Positions 8,844-17,652 of a stretch of 64,000 nucleotides of DNA are shown here, in pieces. The position numbers and the translations under genes are program-made. The notes below the pieces were generated by a model that made no database searches, was not told the DNA's origin, and worked only from the letters and a program-made list of their open reading frames with translations. Each line of letters begins with the position of its first letter. The first letter of the stretch is position 1. This DNA is from an uncultured Clostridia bacterium (GTDB lineage: Bacteria; Bacillota; Clostridia; Christensenellales; DTU072), in assembly GCA_944363505.1 (NCBI GenBank), contig CALVUD010000004.1:1-64000 (forward strand), in the 5' to 3' direction.

Positions 8844-9408
8844 GGCTACCCTTTTTAAAAATAATGTAGCCCGAAATTTGTTTTATCGTAATAGTAACGA
8901 TAATTCCCGCAACTACGTCCGAGAGGTAGTGCGCGCCCAGGATTATCCTCGACACCGCGACCGCCGCGACGAACGCCAGACATATCGCGGCGGTCGCGCC
9001 GCCGCCTTTTTTTCCGAAATATTTTACCGCGTCGTAACAAAAGAATATCATTGCAGACATCGCGGCGTGTCCGGACGGGAACGAACTTCCGCCCGCTTTT
9101 TGGGGTATATACCAGGGCGTGAAATCGGCGCTGTCCGACAAATCGACGTATCTGACTCTGCCCCAGAAATGCTTTATCAAGCCGACCGCGGCGCAGCTGA
9201 AAAAGAGCGTTATGGCACAGTAAAGCGAGAAGGTAAGGATCTTTTTCTTCAACGCGTTCTCGAGTTTGCATGCCGGTAGCAGCGTGATAAGCGACATTAG
9301 ACAAAACACGGCCGCGACGACGGCGGGGGTTTTGCCGATAGCCGAGAAAAACACGGCGAAAGCCGAATCGGGGTTATATAGTTTTTCGGAAAAGAAAAGA
9401 TCCGTCAT
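8794..9408 (-). CDS. PAP2 family membrane phosphatase
   Basis: A 204-residue integral membrane phosphatase of the PAP2 superfamily, probably acting on phosphatidic acid, undecaprenyl diphosphate or another lipid phosphate. The three phosphatase motifs are visible: KHFWGRVRYVDL (motif 1), SSFPSGHAAMS (motif 2, His at about residue 117) and SRIILGAHYLSDVVAG (motif 3, catalytic His). Four to six hydrophobic segments surround them. The start ATG has no ribosome site and lies inside a terminator hairpin (see 9389-9428); an in-frame TGA two codons upstream excludes a longer form. The 3' end overlaps the phospholipase-like gene by 50 bp, tail to tail. Confidence 0.85.
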   Translation of the reverse strand: MTDLFFSEKLYNPDSAFAVFFSAIGKTPAVVAAVFCLMSLITLLPACKLENALKKKILTFSLYCAITLFFSCAAVGLIKHFWGRVRYVDLSDSADFTPWYIPQKAGGSSFPSGHAAMSAMIFFCYDAVKYFGKKGGGATAAICLAFVAAVAVSRIILGAHYLSDVVAGIIVTITIKQISGYIIFKKGSLKLLNCLRNPKACRAR

Positions 9409-9428
9409 AATTCAGTTTATGACGGATC
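9389..9428 (-). terminator. Terminator hairpin that includes the PAP2 start codon
   Basis: A perfect 12-bp inverted repeat, GATCCGTCATAA (9399-9410) and TTATGACGGATC (9417-9428), with a 6-nt loop. On the minus strand it is followed by TTTTCTTTT, so it looks like a rho-independent terminator of the Gfo/Idh gene whose stop is at 9458. The ATG of PAP2 (9406-9408) is in the downstream arm. Confidence 0.7.
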
Positions 9429-9457
9429 CGACATGAATATTATTTATTTTACGCGCT

Positions 9458-10693
9458 CTATTTAAGACGTACCGCCTCGCCGCTTTTTCTGGATTCTTCC
9501 GCGGCAAACGCCATGCGATGGCTCATGATGGTTTTGTCCATCATCGACAGACGCTGAGTAACCTCGCCCGTTTCCATCAGCTCGATAAAGTCCTTGACTA
9601 CGCCTCTGTCGCCGCCGAGATGTCCTATGCCCGAACTAACGCGTATTTTTTTAGGCAGTTCGCCGAACACGTTAAGTTTGAAGAAGCCGTCGGAATCCCT
9701 GCCGATGATCTCGCCTTTGGTGCCCATGATATGCGTGCGGCGGTAGCAGCGCGCCGTCTGCGCCGTCATCGTGAGTGTGGCGTTGACGTTGCCCATTTTG
9801 CAGGAAACGACCTGATTCTCCATGACGTCGTTGTCGCACGCGTATACGCATCTGCCGTAGGGCGAAGTCTTGAGCGCGTGAACGATGTCTTTTTTGCGCG
9901 GATTGCCTTTGCCCGTTATGACCTTGACGTGCCCGATGAGCCAGGGAATGGTCTTTAACGTGGGTTTGTAATACAGTTTGCTGACCTCGTAGGGGCAGGT
10001 CTTTGAGTAGGGGCACCCGTCCAGGCAGCGGTCGGGAGCGCCTTCGGGGCGGTTTTCGGGAAGGAAAACGCGTCTTTCGCCGACGGAGAAGACTTCGCTG
10101 CATTCTTTGCCCGTGAAATAATAGAACAAATCGAGGTCGTGGCAGCATTTTGCAAGGATCGACGGACCCGTTTCGTCCTCCCGTCTCCAGTTGCCGCGCA
10201 CATAAGAGTGCGCGAAATGCCAGTAGCCTACGTTTTCGGTCTGTACGATGTTGGTCAGTTCCCCGATAACGCCCGAATCTATGATCTGTTTGATCTTGTC
10301 GTAATAGGGGGCATAGCGCAGAACGTGGCACACGACCATTTTCAGACCTTTTTCGCGGCTCATTCTTTCGAGTTCCTCGCATTGCTCCAAAACGGGAGAA
10401 ACGGGTTTTTCGCAAAGCAGGTGGTAATTGAGGTCCATTCCCTTGACCGCGTGGCGGTAGTGGTCGCGGTCCTGGGTGGATATTACGAGCGCGTCGGCAA
10501 GTTTGCCCGCCCTGAAAAAGTCATCCTCGTTGTCGAACGCCATGTTCTCGGGTATGTCGTACTTTTTGCGTATGTATTCGAGCATTCCTTTGTTCACGTC
10601 GCATACCGCCGTTACTTTAGCGCCTAAAGAGGTAAAGTGATACGCATACTTTCTGCCGCGGTTTCCCAGTCCTATGATAGCTACCGTTAACAT
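9458..10693 (-). CDS. Gfo/Idh/MocA family oxidoreductase
   Basis: A 411-residue NAD(P)-dependent oxidoreductase of the Gfo/Idh/MocA family, likely acting on a sugar or sugar acid. The N-terminus has VAIIGLGNRGRKYAYHF (Rossmann, residues 4-20), CEKPVSPVLEQ with the catalytic Lys, and KCCHDLDLFYYFTG in place of the usual Asp-His motif. A cysteine-rich stretch, CLDGCPYSKTCPYE, then CVYACDNDVMENQVVSC, marks a subfamily seen in carbohydrate-degrading bacteria and may bind a metal. CGGAGGGAC gives a strong ribosome site just after the ftsH terminator. No separate promoter is evident, so it may rely on readthrough from ftsH. The substrate is unknown; it need not be part of the iol pathway. Confidence 0.88.
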   Translation of the reverse strand: MLTVAIIGLGNRGRKYAYHFTSLGAKVTAVCDVNKGMLEYIRKKYDIPENMAFDNEDDFFRAGKLADALVISTQDRDHYRHAVKGMDLNYHLLCEKPVSPVLEQCEELERMSREKGLKMVVCHVLRYAPYYDKIKQIIDSGVIGELTNIVQTENVGYWHFAHSYVRGNWRREDETGPSILAKCCHDLDLFYYFTGKECSEVFSVGERRVFLPENRPEGAPDRCLDGCPYSKTCPYEVSKLYYKPTLKTIPWLIGHVKVITGKGNPRKKDIVHALKTSPYGRCVYACDNDVMENQVVSCKMGNVNATLTMTAQTARCYRRTHIMGTKGEIIGRDSDGFFKLNVFGELPKKIRVSSGIGHLGGDRGVVKDFIELMETGEVTQRLSMMDKTIMSHRMAFAAEESRKSGEAVRLK

Positions 10694-10703
10694 TTGTCCC
10701 TCC

Positions 10704-10731
10704 GAAAAAGCGGGCGACTATGCGCCCGCTT
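10704..10731 (-). terminator. Terminator of ftsH
   Basis: An 8-bp stem, AGCGGGCG (10709-10716) with CGCCCGCT (10723-10730), a 6-nt loop, and a run of A at 10705-10709 that reads as T on the minus strand. It lies between the ftsH stop and the ribosome site of the next gene. Confidence 0.8.
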
Positions 10732-10739
10732 AAAGTATT

Positions 10740-12899
10740 TTATTTCTTTTCGTTTTTCTCGTCGGCTTTTTCGTCGGCTTTGTCCGCTTCGGGTTTTTCC
10801 GATTTGTCGGCAGAGGCCGTTTCGTCGGCGCTTTCGTCCTTTGCGTCGGCAGGCGCTTCCTCGATTATCTCGTTGACCTCGATGACGGGGGAGTCGTTCG
10901 GCTTGGGTTCCGCGACTATCAGCGCTTTGGGATCGCCGAGCGGGTTTTCTTTACGCCTCAGTTCCTCGGATCTTTCCTTGGCTTCGCGTTCGCGGCGCGT
11001 TTTTTTCTCCTTTATATACTCGGTTACTTCTGCGGCGCTCTTGCCCTCCATCAGCAGATCGACTTCGTCGCCGTATATGGTTTCGTGTTCGTACAGCAGT
11101 TCCACCATTGCGTGCAGGATACCGACGTTTTTTTCGAGGATCTCGTACGCTCTCGCGTATGCGGTATCGACGATTTTACGGATCTCGGTATCTATTATCG
11201 CGGCTATTTCGTCGGAATAGCTTGCCTGTGTCTGATAATCCCTGCCGATGAACACTTCCTGTTCTCCGCCGTAATACACGTTGGAGAGGGCGGGCGACAT
11301 TCCCCATTCGGTTACCATACTTCTCGCTATCGAGGTAGCCTGTTTGATGTCCATGGACGCTCCCGTGGTGATGTCCTGAATTATCAGCGCTTCCGCGGCT
11401 CTGCCGCCCATCGTCATGGCGATGGTGTCCTGAAGATGCGACAGCGTGGTGTGCGAGTCGTCGGACTTCGGACGGGAGATCGTGTATCCCGCCGCCATGC
11501 CTCTCGGAATGATCGATACCTCCTGCACGGCGTCGCAATTTTTGAGCATTCTGCCTACCAGCGCATGACCCGCTTCGTGATATGCGGTTATGCGTTTGTC
11601 CTTTTCGGTAACGACCCTGGAGCGCTTCTGCGGTCCCGCAATGACCTTGTTGATGCCTTCCAGAATGTCGTTCATCTGAATTATCTTTCTGTTGTCGCGC
11701 GCGGCGATGATGGCCGCCTCGTTAAGCAGGTTTTCTATGTCTGCGCCCGAGAATCCCGTAGTCAGCCTGGCAAGGTTTTTGAAATCGACCTCGGGAGAAA
11801 GGGGTTTGTTCCTCGCGTGGACTTTGAATATCGCTTCGCGTCCCTTGACGTCGGGAAGATTAACGAAGATCTGTCTGTCGAATCTGCCGGGACGAAGCAG
11901 AGCGGGATCGAGTACGTCGGCGCGGTTGGTCGCAGCCATGATGACTATCGCCTCGTTTTCCTCGAAGCCGTCCATTTGCACCAGCAACTGGTTCAGCGTC
12001 TGTTCGCGTTCGTCGTTGCCGCCGCCGAGACCCGCGCCTCTCTTTCTGCCCACGGCGTCGATCTCGTCTATGAACACTATGCAGGGCTGAGTGCGTTTGG
12101 CCTGGTTGAACAGATCGCGCACGCGGCTTGCGCCCACGCCGACGAACATTTCGACGAAGTCGGAACCGGATATCGAATAGAAGGGGACGCCCGCTTCGCC
12201 CGCGACAGCTTTGGCAAACAGCGTTTTGCCCGTTCCGGGAGGTCCTACCAGCAGGACGCCCTTAGGCACTCGCGCGCCCACGTCGCGGAATTTTTTGGGG
12301 GATTTCAGGAATTCGACGACTTCCTGAAGTTCGAGCTTTTCTTCTTCGGCGCCGGCAACGTCGGTGAAGCGCACCTTGACGTTGTCGGTTACTTTGGATT
12401 TGGTCTTACCGAAATTCATCGCGCCGCCCGCGCCGCCTTGCTTTCTCATGACGACGATCATATATACAGCCAGTCCGCCCAGTATCAGCAACATCAGTAC
12501 CGGGAAAATATAACTGGAGAAGGAATTGTTGGAGGGGCCGTTCAGCCAGATGGTGGGCAGAGAGGCGTTTTCGCTCCCGGCGGAATATTTTTCGACAGCC
12601 GCCACCAGTTCGTCACGGTAGATGGTGATGCAGACCGCGCTGGCATATTTCCCGCGTTCGAACTGTTCCCTGTTTTTTTCGTTGTCCTGTTCCTTGTAAA
12701 GTACGTTGACGGTGTATGAATCGGTAAAATATATCCCGGCGACCTCGTTGTTCTTGATTTTTTCGAGCAAGCGGTCGTAAGAAAGCGTTTCCGCCGTGGA
12801 TTTATTCAGATTCGTGAAGAGTACGGCGAGCAAAACGATGATAAGTATCGCCGTCAAAACTATAAATATTATTCTTCGCGCATTAGGTTTTGTATCCAT
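10740..12899 (-). CDS. ftsH: ATP-dependent zinc metalloprotease FtsH
   Basis: Membrane AAA+ protease that degrades membrane and regulatory proteins. Domain order in the 719 residues: transmembrane helix (9-28), external domain, second helix (131-151), AAA module with Walker A GPPGTGKT (219-226) and Walker B IVFIDEID (274-281), then the M41 peptidase domain with HEAGH (441-445) and a downstream Asp ligand in SMDIKQAT (~517). All catalytic residues are present. The last ~75 residues are a highly acidic, Lys/Glu/Asp/Ala-rich tail, longer than in Bacillus FtsH. A GAGGAAAG ribosome site precedes the ATG, and a strong promoter lies at 12944-12972. Confidence 0.97.
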   Translation of the reverse strand: MDTKPNARRIIFIVLTAILIIVLLAVLFTNLNKSTAETLSYDRLLEKIKNNEVAGIYFTDSYTVNVLYKEQDNEKNREQFERGKYASAVCITIYRDELVAAVEKYSAGSENASLPTIWLNGPSNNSFSSYIFPVLMLLILGGLAVYMIVVMRKQGGAGGAMNFGKTKSKVTDNVKVRFTDVAGAEEEKLELQEVVEFLKSPKKFRDVGARVPKGVLLVGPPGTGKTLFAKAVAGEAGVPFYSISGSDFVEMFVGVGASRVRDLFNQAKRTQPCIVFIDEIDAVGRKRGAGLGGGNDEREQTLNQLLVQMDGFEENEAIVIMAATNRADVLDPALLRPGRFDRQIFVNLPDVKGREAIFKVHARNKPLSPEVDFKNLARLTTGFSGADIENLLNEAAIIAARDNRKIIQMNDILEGINKVIAGPQKRSRVVTEKDKRITAYHEAGHALVGRMLKNCDAVQEVSIIPRGMAAGYTISRPKSDDSHTTLSHLQDTIAMTMGGRAAEALIIQDITTGASMDIKQATSIARSMVTEWGMSPALSNVYYGGEQEVFIGRDYQTQASYSDEIAAIIDTEIRKIVDTAYARAYEILEKNVGILHAMVELLYEHETIYGDEVDLLMEGKSAAEVTEYIKEKKTRREREAKERSEELRRKENPLGDPKALIVAEPKPNDSPVIEVNEIIEEAPADAKDESADETASADKSEKPEADKADEKADEKNEKK

Positions 12900-12943
12900 C
12901 TTTCCTCGTAAAAGTCCGTATATGCTTAGAACTCCGTTGAACT

Positions 12944-12972
12944 ATTATACCATACGTTTTAAAGAATGTAAA
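12944..12972 (-). promoter_or_regulatory. Promoter of ftsH
   Basis: On the minus strand: TTTACA (12967-12972), 17-bp spacer, TATAAT (12944-12949). This gives a 5' leader of about 38 nt. The -35 box lies just downstream of the yyaC stop. Confidence 0.7.
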
Positions 12973-12980
12973 ATGAATAT

Positions 12981-13490
12981 TTATTGCACGGAATATGATT
13001 GTACGGTGTTTTCGTCCGCTTTCGCAAACGCCCGCGGAGAATACGACGCCTCCTTTACGAGCCTTGCGATCTTGAAAGCGATCCTTTCGCTGAGCGTTTC
13101 GACCAGCGAATAGGGAGCGTTCATCAGCTGTAACAGGTTATCCTCGCCCCTTGCCGCCACGACGCCCAATATGCCTATGTCGCCGATCTTGCCGAGGTCC
13201 TTGTTCAGCGCGCCGCCCGCTCTCAGCCCGCCCGCGCTGTATTTGATCGTTCCCACGTCCTTTTCGGCGCCCACGCAGGCGTCGACGGCTATCACGAAGT
13301 TTTCGGGATGTCGGTTTAACAGAAATTCCTTGTAACGGCGATAGTTCAGCCCGTTTACGGGGCGTCTCAGACCGCCGTATACATATGCGGGAAGCTTGTG
13401 AACGGCGCGCAGCAAATCAGCGACCATGGGACCCAAGGAGTCGCCTACGACTCCCGACGAACCTATACAGACTATGACGGGTAAAGACAT
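12981..13490 (-). CDS. yyaC: YyaC-like (DUF1256) spore protein
   Basis: A 169-residue member of the YyaC/DUF1256 family, related in fold to germination protease GPR and made in sporulating cells. The N-terminus LPVIVCIGSSGVVGDSLGPMV, split by a conserved glycine-rich loop and Asp (GDSLGP), and VYGGLRRPVNGLN plus VIAVDACVG fit the family. The start was placed at 13490, the first residue of conserved sequence; a version starting 60 bp upstream would add an unconserved tail and also lacks a ribosome site. The ATG has no Shine-Dalgarno sequence and lies 6 bp from a -10-like box that also fits a forespore sigma consensus. Confidence 0.85.
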   Translation of the reverse strand: MSLPVIVCIGSSGVVGDSLGPMVADLLRAVHKLPAYVYGGLRRPVNGLNYRRYKEFLLNRHPENFVIAVDACVGAEKDVGTIKYSAGGLRAGGALNKDLGKIGDIGILGVVAARGEDNLLQLMNAPYSLVETLSERIAFKIARLVKEASYSPRAFAKADENTVQSYSVQ

Positions 13491-13496
13491 AAAATA

Positions 13497-13525
13497 AGTA
13501 TATCCGCGCCGTAGCCCGAATATAA
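13497..13525 (-). promoter_or_regulatory. Possible forespore (sigma-F-like) promoter of yyaC
   Basis: On the minus strand, GGATATACT (13497-13505) matches the Bacillus sigma-F -10 pattern GGnnAnAnT at every fixed base. It is preceded by a 15-bp spacer and TTATA (13521-13525), 4/5 of GTATA. The same bases contain TATACT 6 bp from the ATG, so the transcript would be leaderless. A vegetative -35 is not evident. Confidence 0.5.
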
Positions 13526-13579
13526 CGTAAAAGGCAAAACCCACGTTCAATTTTCAGCCACGTAGGCATTTTGCCTAAA

Positions 13580-13610
13580 ACGCAAAGCGGCGCGTTAACG
13601 ACGCGCCGCT
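13580..13610 (-). terminator. Terminator of the DUF1846 gene
   Basis: A perfect 10-bp stem, AGCGGCGCGT (13586-13595) with ACGCGCCGCT (13601-13610), a 5-nt loop, then TTGCGTTTT on the minus strand. The T tract is interrupted, so termination may be incomplete. Confidence 0.65.
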
Positions 13611-13656
13611 GCCGATACTCGCATTTAAGGGTTACCGGAAACAGACAAAAGAGAGC

Positions 13657-15123
13657 CTACATCGAAAATTCGCTTTCGCAGGTAAGATTTATTCCGAGCT
13701 TTCTGAAAATCTGAAGCGAGCTTTCGGGAAGCATGACCGTGGAGTGAGCCTCGCAGCCCGAGAGCAGGGGAAGTTTTTCGAGAGCGAACTCTACGGTCGG
13801 GTTGGTCGCCGCCGAAAACGACAGCGCGATCAGCGCTTCTTCGAGGTTCATCATCTTGGTCTTGGATTTTAAAGCCTCGTGTTTGACCTTCAGCACCGCG
13901 TCTATCGCGGCGGGGGAGATGAGCTTTATTTTGTCGTCGATACCCGCCAGCACTTTCAGCGCGTTGATGATGACGGCGGCAGGGGCGTAGAGGTTGTTTT
14001 TGTCGCGTCCGGTCAGTATCTTGCCGTCGGGAAGCTCCAGGGCTATCGCGGAGCAATGCGCCGACTCTGCTTTATCCAGAGCGTATTTAACTACGCGTCT
14101 GTCCAGCGGCGACGCGCCCATGTCCTTCATCAGTATCTCTACCCTGTGCGCCGTGTCCAGTTCGGTTATTCCCAGTTTATAGTCGTTGTATGCCTTGAAG
14201 TAGCGGCGTATGACCTCCTGTTTGGTGGCTTCGCGCACCGCTTCGTCGTCGGTTATCGCGTATCCGGCCATGTTTACGCCCATATCGGTGGGGGATTTGT
14301 AAATTTCTTTTCCGAGTATCCTGGTCAGAATGTTTTTGACGACGGGGAAAACCTCGAGATCGCGGTTGTAATTCACCGCGCTGACCCCGTAAGCGTCGAG
14401 GTGGAAATAGTCTATCATGTTTCTGTCGCCTATATCGGCGGTAGCGGCTTCGTAAGCCACGTTGACGGGGTGCTTCAGGGGCAGATTCCACACGGGGAAA
14501 GTTTCGTATTTGGCGTAACCGGCCTTGATGCCGCGCTTGTATTCGTGATAGAGCTGGGATAGGCAGGTGGCGAGTTTTCCCGAATTGGGTCCGGGCGCGT
14601 TGACGACGACCAGAGGTTTCGTGGTTTCGATATAGGGGTTGGCGCCGTAACCTTCGTCGGAAACTATGGTGTCCACGTCGTTGGGGTATCCTTTGGTCAG
14701 CTTGTGAACGTATACTCTCTCGCCGCGGCGTTCCAGTCTTTTTCTGAAGATGTCGGCGGCGGGTTGCTCGTTGTACTGCGTGATGACCACTCCGCTGACG
14801 TCCAGTCCCGCGTCCCTCAGATTATTCATCAGGCGTATCAGCTCGTTGCCGTATGTCAGTCCGAAGTCGGAACGTATTTTGTTTTTCTCGATGGCGGGGG
14901 CGCCGATACACAAAATTATCTCCAGTTTGTCTTTCAGGTTTTGAAGAATTTTGGTTTTGACGTTGGGGTCGAAGCCCGGGAGAACTCTTGCCGCATGCAG
15001 GTCGTCGAACATTTTACCGCCGAATTCCAGATAAAGCTTGTTGTCGAAAGCGGCGATACGTTTTAAAATGCTTTCGGTTTGCATCTTGACGTACAGTTCG
15101 TTGTCGAATCCGATTTTTTTCAT
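13657..15123 (-). CDS. DUF1846 (UPF0371) family protein
   Basis: A 488-residue soluble protein matching the DUF1846/UPF0371 family, widespread in Bacillota and of unclear function (structures show a nucleotide-binding-like fold; role not settled). Recognisable stretches are IGFDNELYVKMQTESILKR at the N-terminus (first 20 residues), LEFGGKMFDDLHAARVLPGF, VVVNAPGPNSGKLATCLSQL and SPTDMGVNMAGYAI, with the C-terminal ESAHCSAIALELPDG. The length is typical of the family. GGAG lies about 10 bases before the ATG. It has its own promoter (15164-15192) and terminator, so it forms a single-gene transcript. Confidence 0.9.
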   Translation of the reverse strand: MKKIGFDNELYVKMQTESILKRIAAFDNKLYLEFGGKMFDDLHAARVLPGFDPNVKTKILQNLKDKLEIILCIGAPAIEKNKIRSDFGLTYGNELIRLMNNLRDAGLDVSGVVITQYNEQPAADIFRKRLERRGERVYVHKLTKGYPNDVDTIVSDEGYGANPYIETTKPLVVVNAPGPNSGKLATCLSQLYHEYKRGIKAGYAKYETFPVWNLPLKHPVNVAYEAATADIGDRNMIDYFHLDAYGVSAVNYNRDLEVFPVVKNILTRILGKEIYKSPTDMGVNMAGYAITDDEAVREATKQEVIRRYFKAYNDYKLGITELDTAHRVEILMKDMGASPLDRRVVKYALDKAESAHCSAIALELPDGKILTGRDKNNLYAPAAVIINALKVLAGIDDKIKLISPAAIDAVLKVKHEALKSKTKMMNLEEALIALSFSAATNPTVEFALEKLPLLSGCEAHSTVMLPESSLQIFRKLGINLTCESEFSM

Positions 15124-15163
15124 CCCTCGTTTCTCCGTGAAATTTAAGATTCCGTTCTATAAG

Positions 15164-15192
15164 ATTGTAATACCCGCGGCAGAAAAAGTCAA
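15164..15192 (-). promoter_or_regulatory. Promoter of the DUF1846 gene
   Basis: On the minus strand: TTGACT (15187-15192), 17-bp spacer, TACAAT (15164-15169), giving a leader of about 34 nt. Confidence 0.7.
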
Positions 15193-15290
15193 CTGTAAAT
15201 ATGCGCGCCCGCGCGCGAAGAATCAGCGTAAAAGGCGTGGCGCGGGAATGCTTTTCCGACCGAAAAGCGCATCGTCTATCCGAAAAGCGC

Positions 15291-15320
15291 AAAAAAAGCC
15301 CGCCTTCCGGCGGGCTTTTA
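15291..15320 (-). terminator. Terminator of the acyl-CoA synthetase fusion gene
   Basis: Stem AAGCCCGCC (15296-15304) with GGCGGGCTT (15309-15317), 4-nt loop, and seven A at 15291-15297 giving a T7 tract on the minus strand. Four T on the other side could support weak termination on the plus strand. Confidence 0.85.
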
Positions 15321-15335
15321 AATTTGAAGAATAAA

Positions 15336-17606
15336 TTATTTCTTTCTGAGAGCCACGCGGCGGACCTTGCCGTTGGTCGTTCTGGGCAGTTCGTCGACGA
15401 ATTCGACGACGCGAGGATATTTGTAAGGCGCGGTGTTCTCCTTGACGTAGTTCTGGATCTGTTTTTTGAGGTCGTCGGAAGGCACGGTGCCCTCGGTCAG
15501 AACCACGGTGGCTTTGACTATCTGTCCGCGTATGGGGTCGGGCACGCCCGTTATCGCGCACTCTACGACGAACGGCAGTTCCATTATGACGGATTCGATC
15601 TCAAAGGGTCCGATACGGTAGCCGCTCGATTTTATGACGTCATCGATACGGCTCATATACCAATAATATCCGTCCTCGTCTTTCCAAGCCATGTCGCCCG
15701 TATGATAAAGCCCGTCGCGCATGGCTTTTTTGGTTGTGGCTTCGTTGAGGTAATATCCGTTGAACAGTCCGTAGGGGATGCCTTTATCGATACGGATGAC
15801 TATCTCGCCGACTTCGCCCGCGGCGACGCTGTCGCCGTTTTCGTCGACGATGTCGACGTCGTATTGCGGCGTGGGTTTGCCCATCGAGCCGAGTTTCAGT
15901 TCGTTTCCGACGAGGTTTGCTATCGACAGCGTGGTTTCGGTCTGACCGAAGCCTTCCATTATCTTCAGCCCCGTTATCCTGTAGAACTGATCGAACACTT
16001 CGCGGTTCAACGCTTCGCCCGCGGTCGTAACGTATTTAAGCGAACTTAAATCGTATTTGGTCAGATCCTCCAAAAGAATGAATCTGTACATCGTGGGCGG
16101 CGCGCAGAAAGTGGTGATGTTGTACTTTGCAAACAGCGGCAGGATGTCGGCGGCTTTGAATTTGTCGAAGTCGTATGTGAATACCGCCGCTTCCGAGAGC
16201 CATTGACCGTACAGCTTGCCCCATACCGATTTTCCCCAACCGGTATCGGCTATAGTGAAGTGCAAGCCGTTCGGGTCGACGTTATGCCAGTATTTGGCGG
16301 TAACGAAATGACCGAGGGAATAGCGTTGGGTATGCGCCGCGATCTTGGGATAGCCCTCGGTGCCGGAAGTAAAGTACATCAGCATCAAATCGTCCAAACG
16401 GGTATCCGGTCTGGCGAATACGGGCGACTGATTTTCAAGTCCGGAGTCGAAATCGATCCAGCCTTCACGAGGAGCGCCTCCCACGGAAATGCAGTGTTTG
16501 ACGGTGGGGGAATTTTTCAGCGCCTGTTCGCATTCGCGTATCATCTCGTCTTCGTTGGCGAGGACGCAGGCGGTTATTTTGGCGGTGTTGAAGCGGTATT
16601 CGTAATCGTGCGCGGTCAACAGATAGGTTGCGGGCACGGCGATCGCGCCGAGCTTATGCAGCCCGAGGATAGCGAACCAGAACTGGTATCTGCGCTTCAT
16701 GACAAGCAGTACCGTGTCGCCTTTCTTGATGCCCAGGCTGCGGAAGAAGTTAGCCGCTTTCGAGGACATTTCGGACATGTCCATGAACGAGAACACGCGC
16801 TCGTTCTTGTTGTGATCCAACCACACCATGGCGGTCTTGTGCGGCGCTTTCCTGGCGAGGGCATCCACTACGTCGAAAGCGAAGTTATAGTTTTCCGGGG
16901 GATGGAAATCGAGTTTGACCAATCTGCCCTGGGAGTCGGTTTCGGGCGTGATGAATTTTTTGTAGATCGCGTTTTCGTCCTTCGCGCCCACGGTGTCCTC
17001 CGCAGTCGCGGTTTCCTCGATTTCGGAGAGGGTGGAGGACTTTTTGATGACGACGGCGAGGAATTTGCAGTCGCCTTCGTATGCCACCATTCCGTGGGGC
17101 AGGGAAGCGTTGTAATAGATGCTGTCGCCTTCGCAGAGCACGGTGGTGTAATTATCCACGGTAACCTTCAGCTTGCCCTCGAGGATAAGGTCGAATTCCT
17201 GGTCGTTATGGGTGGAGACGTGAATGGGTCTGGTCTGCTCGTCCGCGTCGTAGCGCGCGGTTACGATAAATGGTTCGGCGGACTTGTCCTTGAAATGAGA
17301 GGCGAGGTGGAAGTAATTAAAACCCTTGCGCCTTTCCAAAGGCATACCTTCGCCGGCACGCGTAACCTGGAAACCGGTCAGCCTCGGCGATTCGCCGGAA
17401 ATAAGCTGGACGATGTCCACGCCGAAATATTTCGCGAGTTTTTGAAGGAAGTTAAAAGAGAAGTCGACCTTGCCGCTTTCGGCTTTCAGATAGTCTTCGG
17501 TCGAGACCATTGCCGCGGCGGCGGCGTCTTCGACGGTAAGATTAAGCGACTCCCTTAAAAATCTGAGTCGCTCTGCAATTTTTTTGATATCGTTATCGGT
17601 ATACAT
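15336..17606 (-). CDS. XRE-cupin-AMP-forming acyl-CoA synthetase fusion
   Basis: A 756-residue protein in three parts. Residues ~5-65 form an XRE-type helix-turn-helix (ERLRFLRESLNLTVEDAAAA, ending SGKVDFSFNFLQKLAKYFGV). Residues ~100-185 form a cupin (STHNDQEFDLILEGKLKV, then EGDSIYYNASLPHGM). The rest is an adenylate-forming ligase of the medium-chain acyl-CoA synthetase type: P-loop MYFTSGTEGYPKIA (~405-418), EGFGQTETT, YHTGDMAW, RIDDVIKSSGYRIGPFE (~650-666) and the catalytic Lys in TTNGKVRR near the end. The start at 17606 has AAGGAG 7 bases upstream; 9 more in-frame codons exist but lack a site. It probably activates a carboxylic acid to its CoA thioester; the acid is unknown. It follows amaP by 46 bp. 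Confidence 0.9.
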   Translation of the reverse strand: MYTDNDIKKIAERLRFLRESLNLTVEDAAAAAMVSTEDYLKAESGKVDFSFNFLQKLAKYFGVDIVQLISGESPRLTGFQVTRAGEGMPLERRKGFNYFHLASHFKDKSAEPFIVTARYDADEQTRPIHVSTHNDQEFDLILEGKLKVTVDNYTTVLCEGDSIYYNASLPHGMVAYEGDCKFLAVVIKKSSTLSEIEETATAEDTVGAKDENAIYKKFITPETDSQGRLVKLDFHPPENYNFAFDVVDALARKAPHKTAMVWLDHNKNERVFSFMDMSEMSSKAANFFRSLGIKKGDTVLLVMKRRYQFWFAILGLHKLGAIAVPATYLLTAHDYEYRFNTAKITACVLANEDEMIRECEQALKNSPTVKHCISVGGAPREGWIDFDSGLENQSPVFARPDTRLDDLMLMYFTSGTEGYPKIAAHTQRYSLGHFVTAKYWHNVDPNGLHFTIADTGWGKSVWGKLYGQWLSEAAVFTYDFDKFKAADILPLFAKYNITTFCAPPTMYRFILLEDLTKYDLSSLKYVTTAGEALNREVFDQFYRITGLKIMEGFGQTETTLSIANLVGNELKLGSMGKPTPQYDVDIVDENGDSVAAGEVGEIVIRIDKGIPYGLFNGYYLNEATTKKAMRDGLYHTGDMAWKDEDGYYWYMSRIDDVIKSSGYRIGPFEIESVIMELPFVVECAITGVPDPIRGQIVKATVVLTEGTVPSDDLKKQIQNYVKENTAPYKYPRVVEFVDELPRTTNGKVRRVALRKK

Positions 17607-17652
17607 AATAGCTCCTTCGGGATTGTCTCCCAAACTTGCCGTCTACCGAGAA

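Noticed and set aside
8844..8871. GGCTAC/GTAGCC stem after the phospholipase-like gene as a terminator
   Set aside because: The 6-bp stem has a 16-nt AU-rich loop and no T tract, and lies within the coding part of PAP2.
11085..12719. A 544-codon open frame on the plus strand opposite ftsH
   Set aside because: It is antisense to a gene with every FtsH motif. Its product is rich in His, Arg and Phe without any domain, as expected from reading G/C-biased codons backwards. Similar long antisense frames lie opposite the acyl-CoA synthetase (16203-17558), the first LRR lipoprotein (44693-45721) and the third GPH transporter (50701-51942).
13532..13576. Inverted repeat AGGCAAAA/TTTTGCCT between yyaC and the DUF1846 gene
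   Set aside because: The arms are only 8 bp and 29 nt apart, and the inner GGCATTTTGCC palindrome is weak. No gene start or known site is close enough to suggest a function.
15260..15292. Direct repeat of CCGAAAAGCGC
   Set aside because: Two copies of 11-12 bp in a short intergenic gap near a terminator; too short and without context to call a repeat element.
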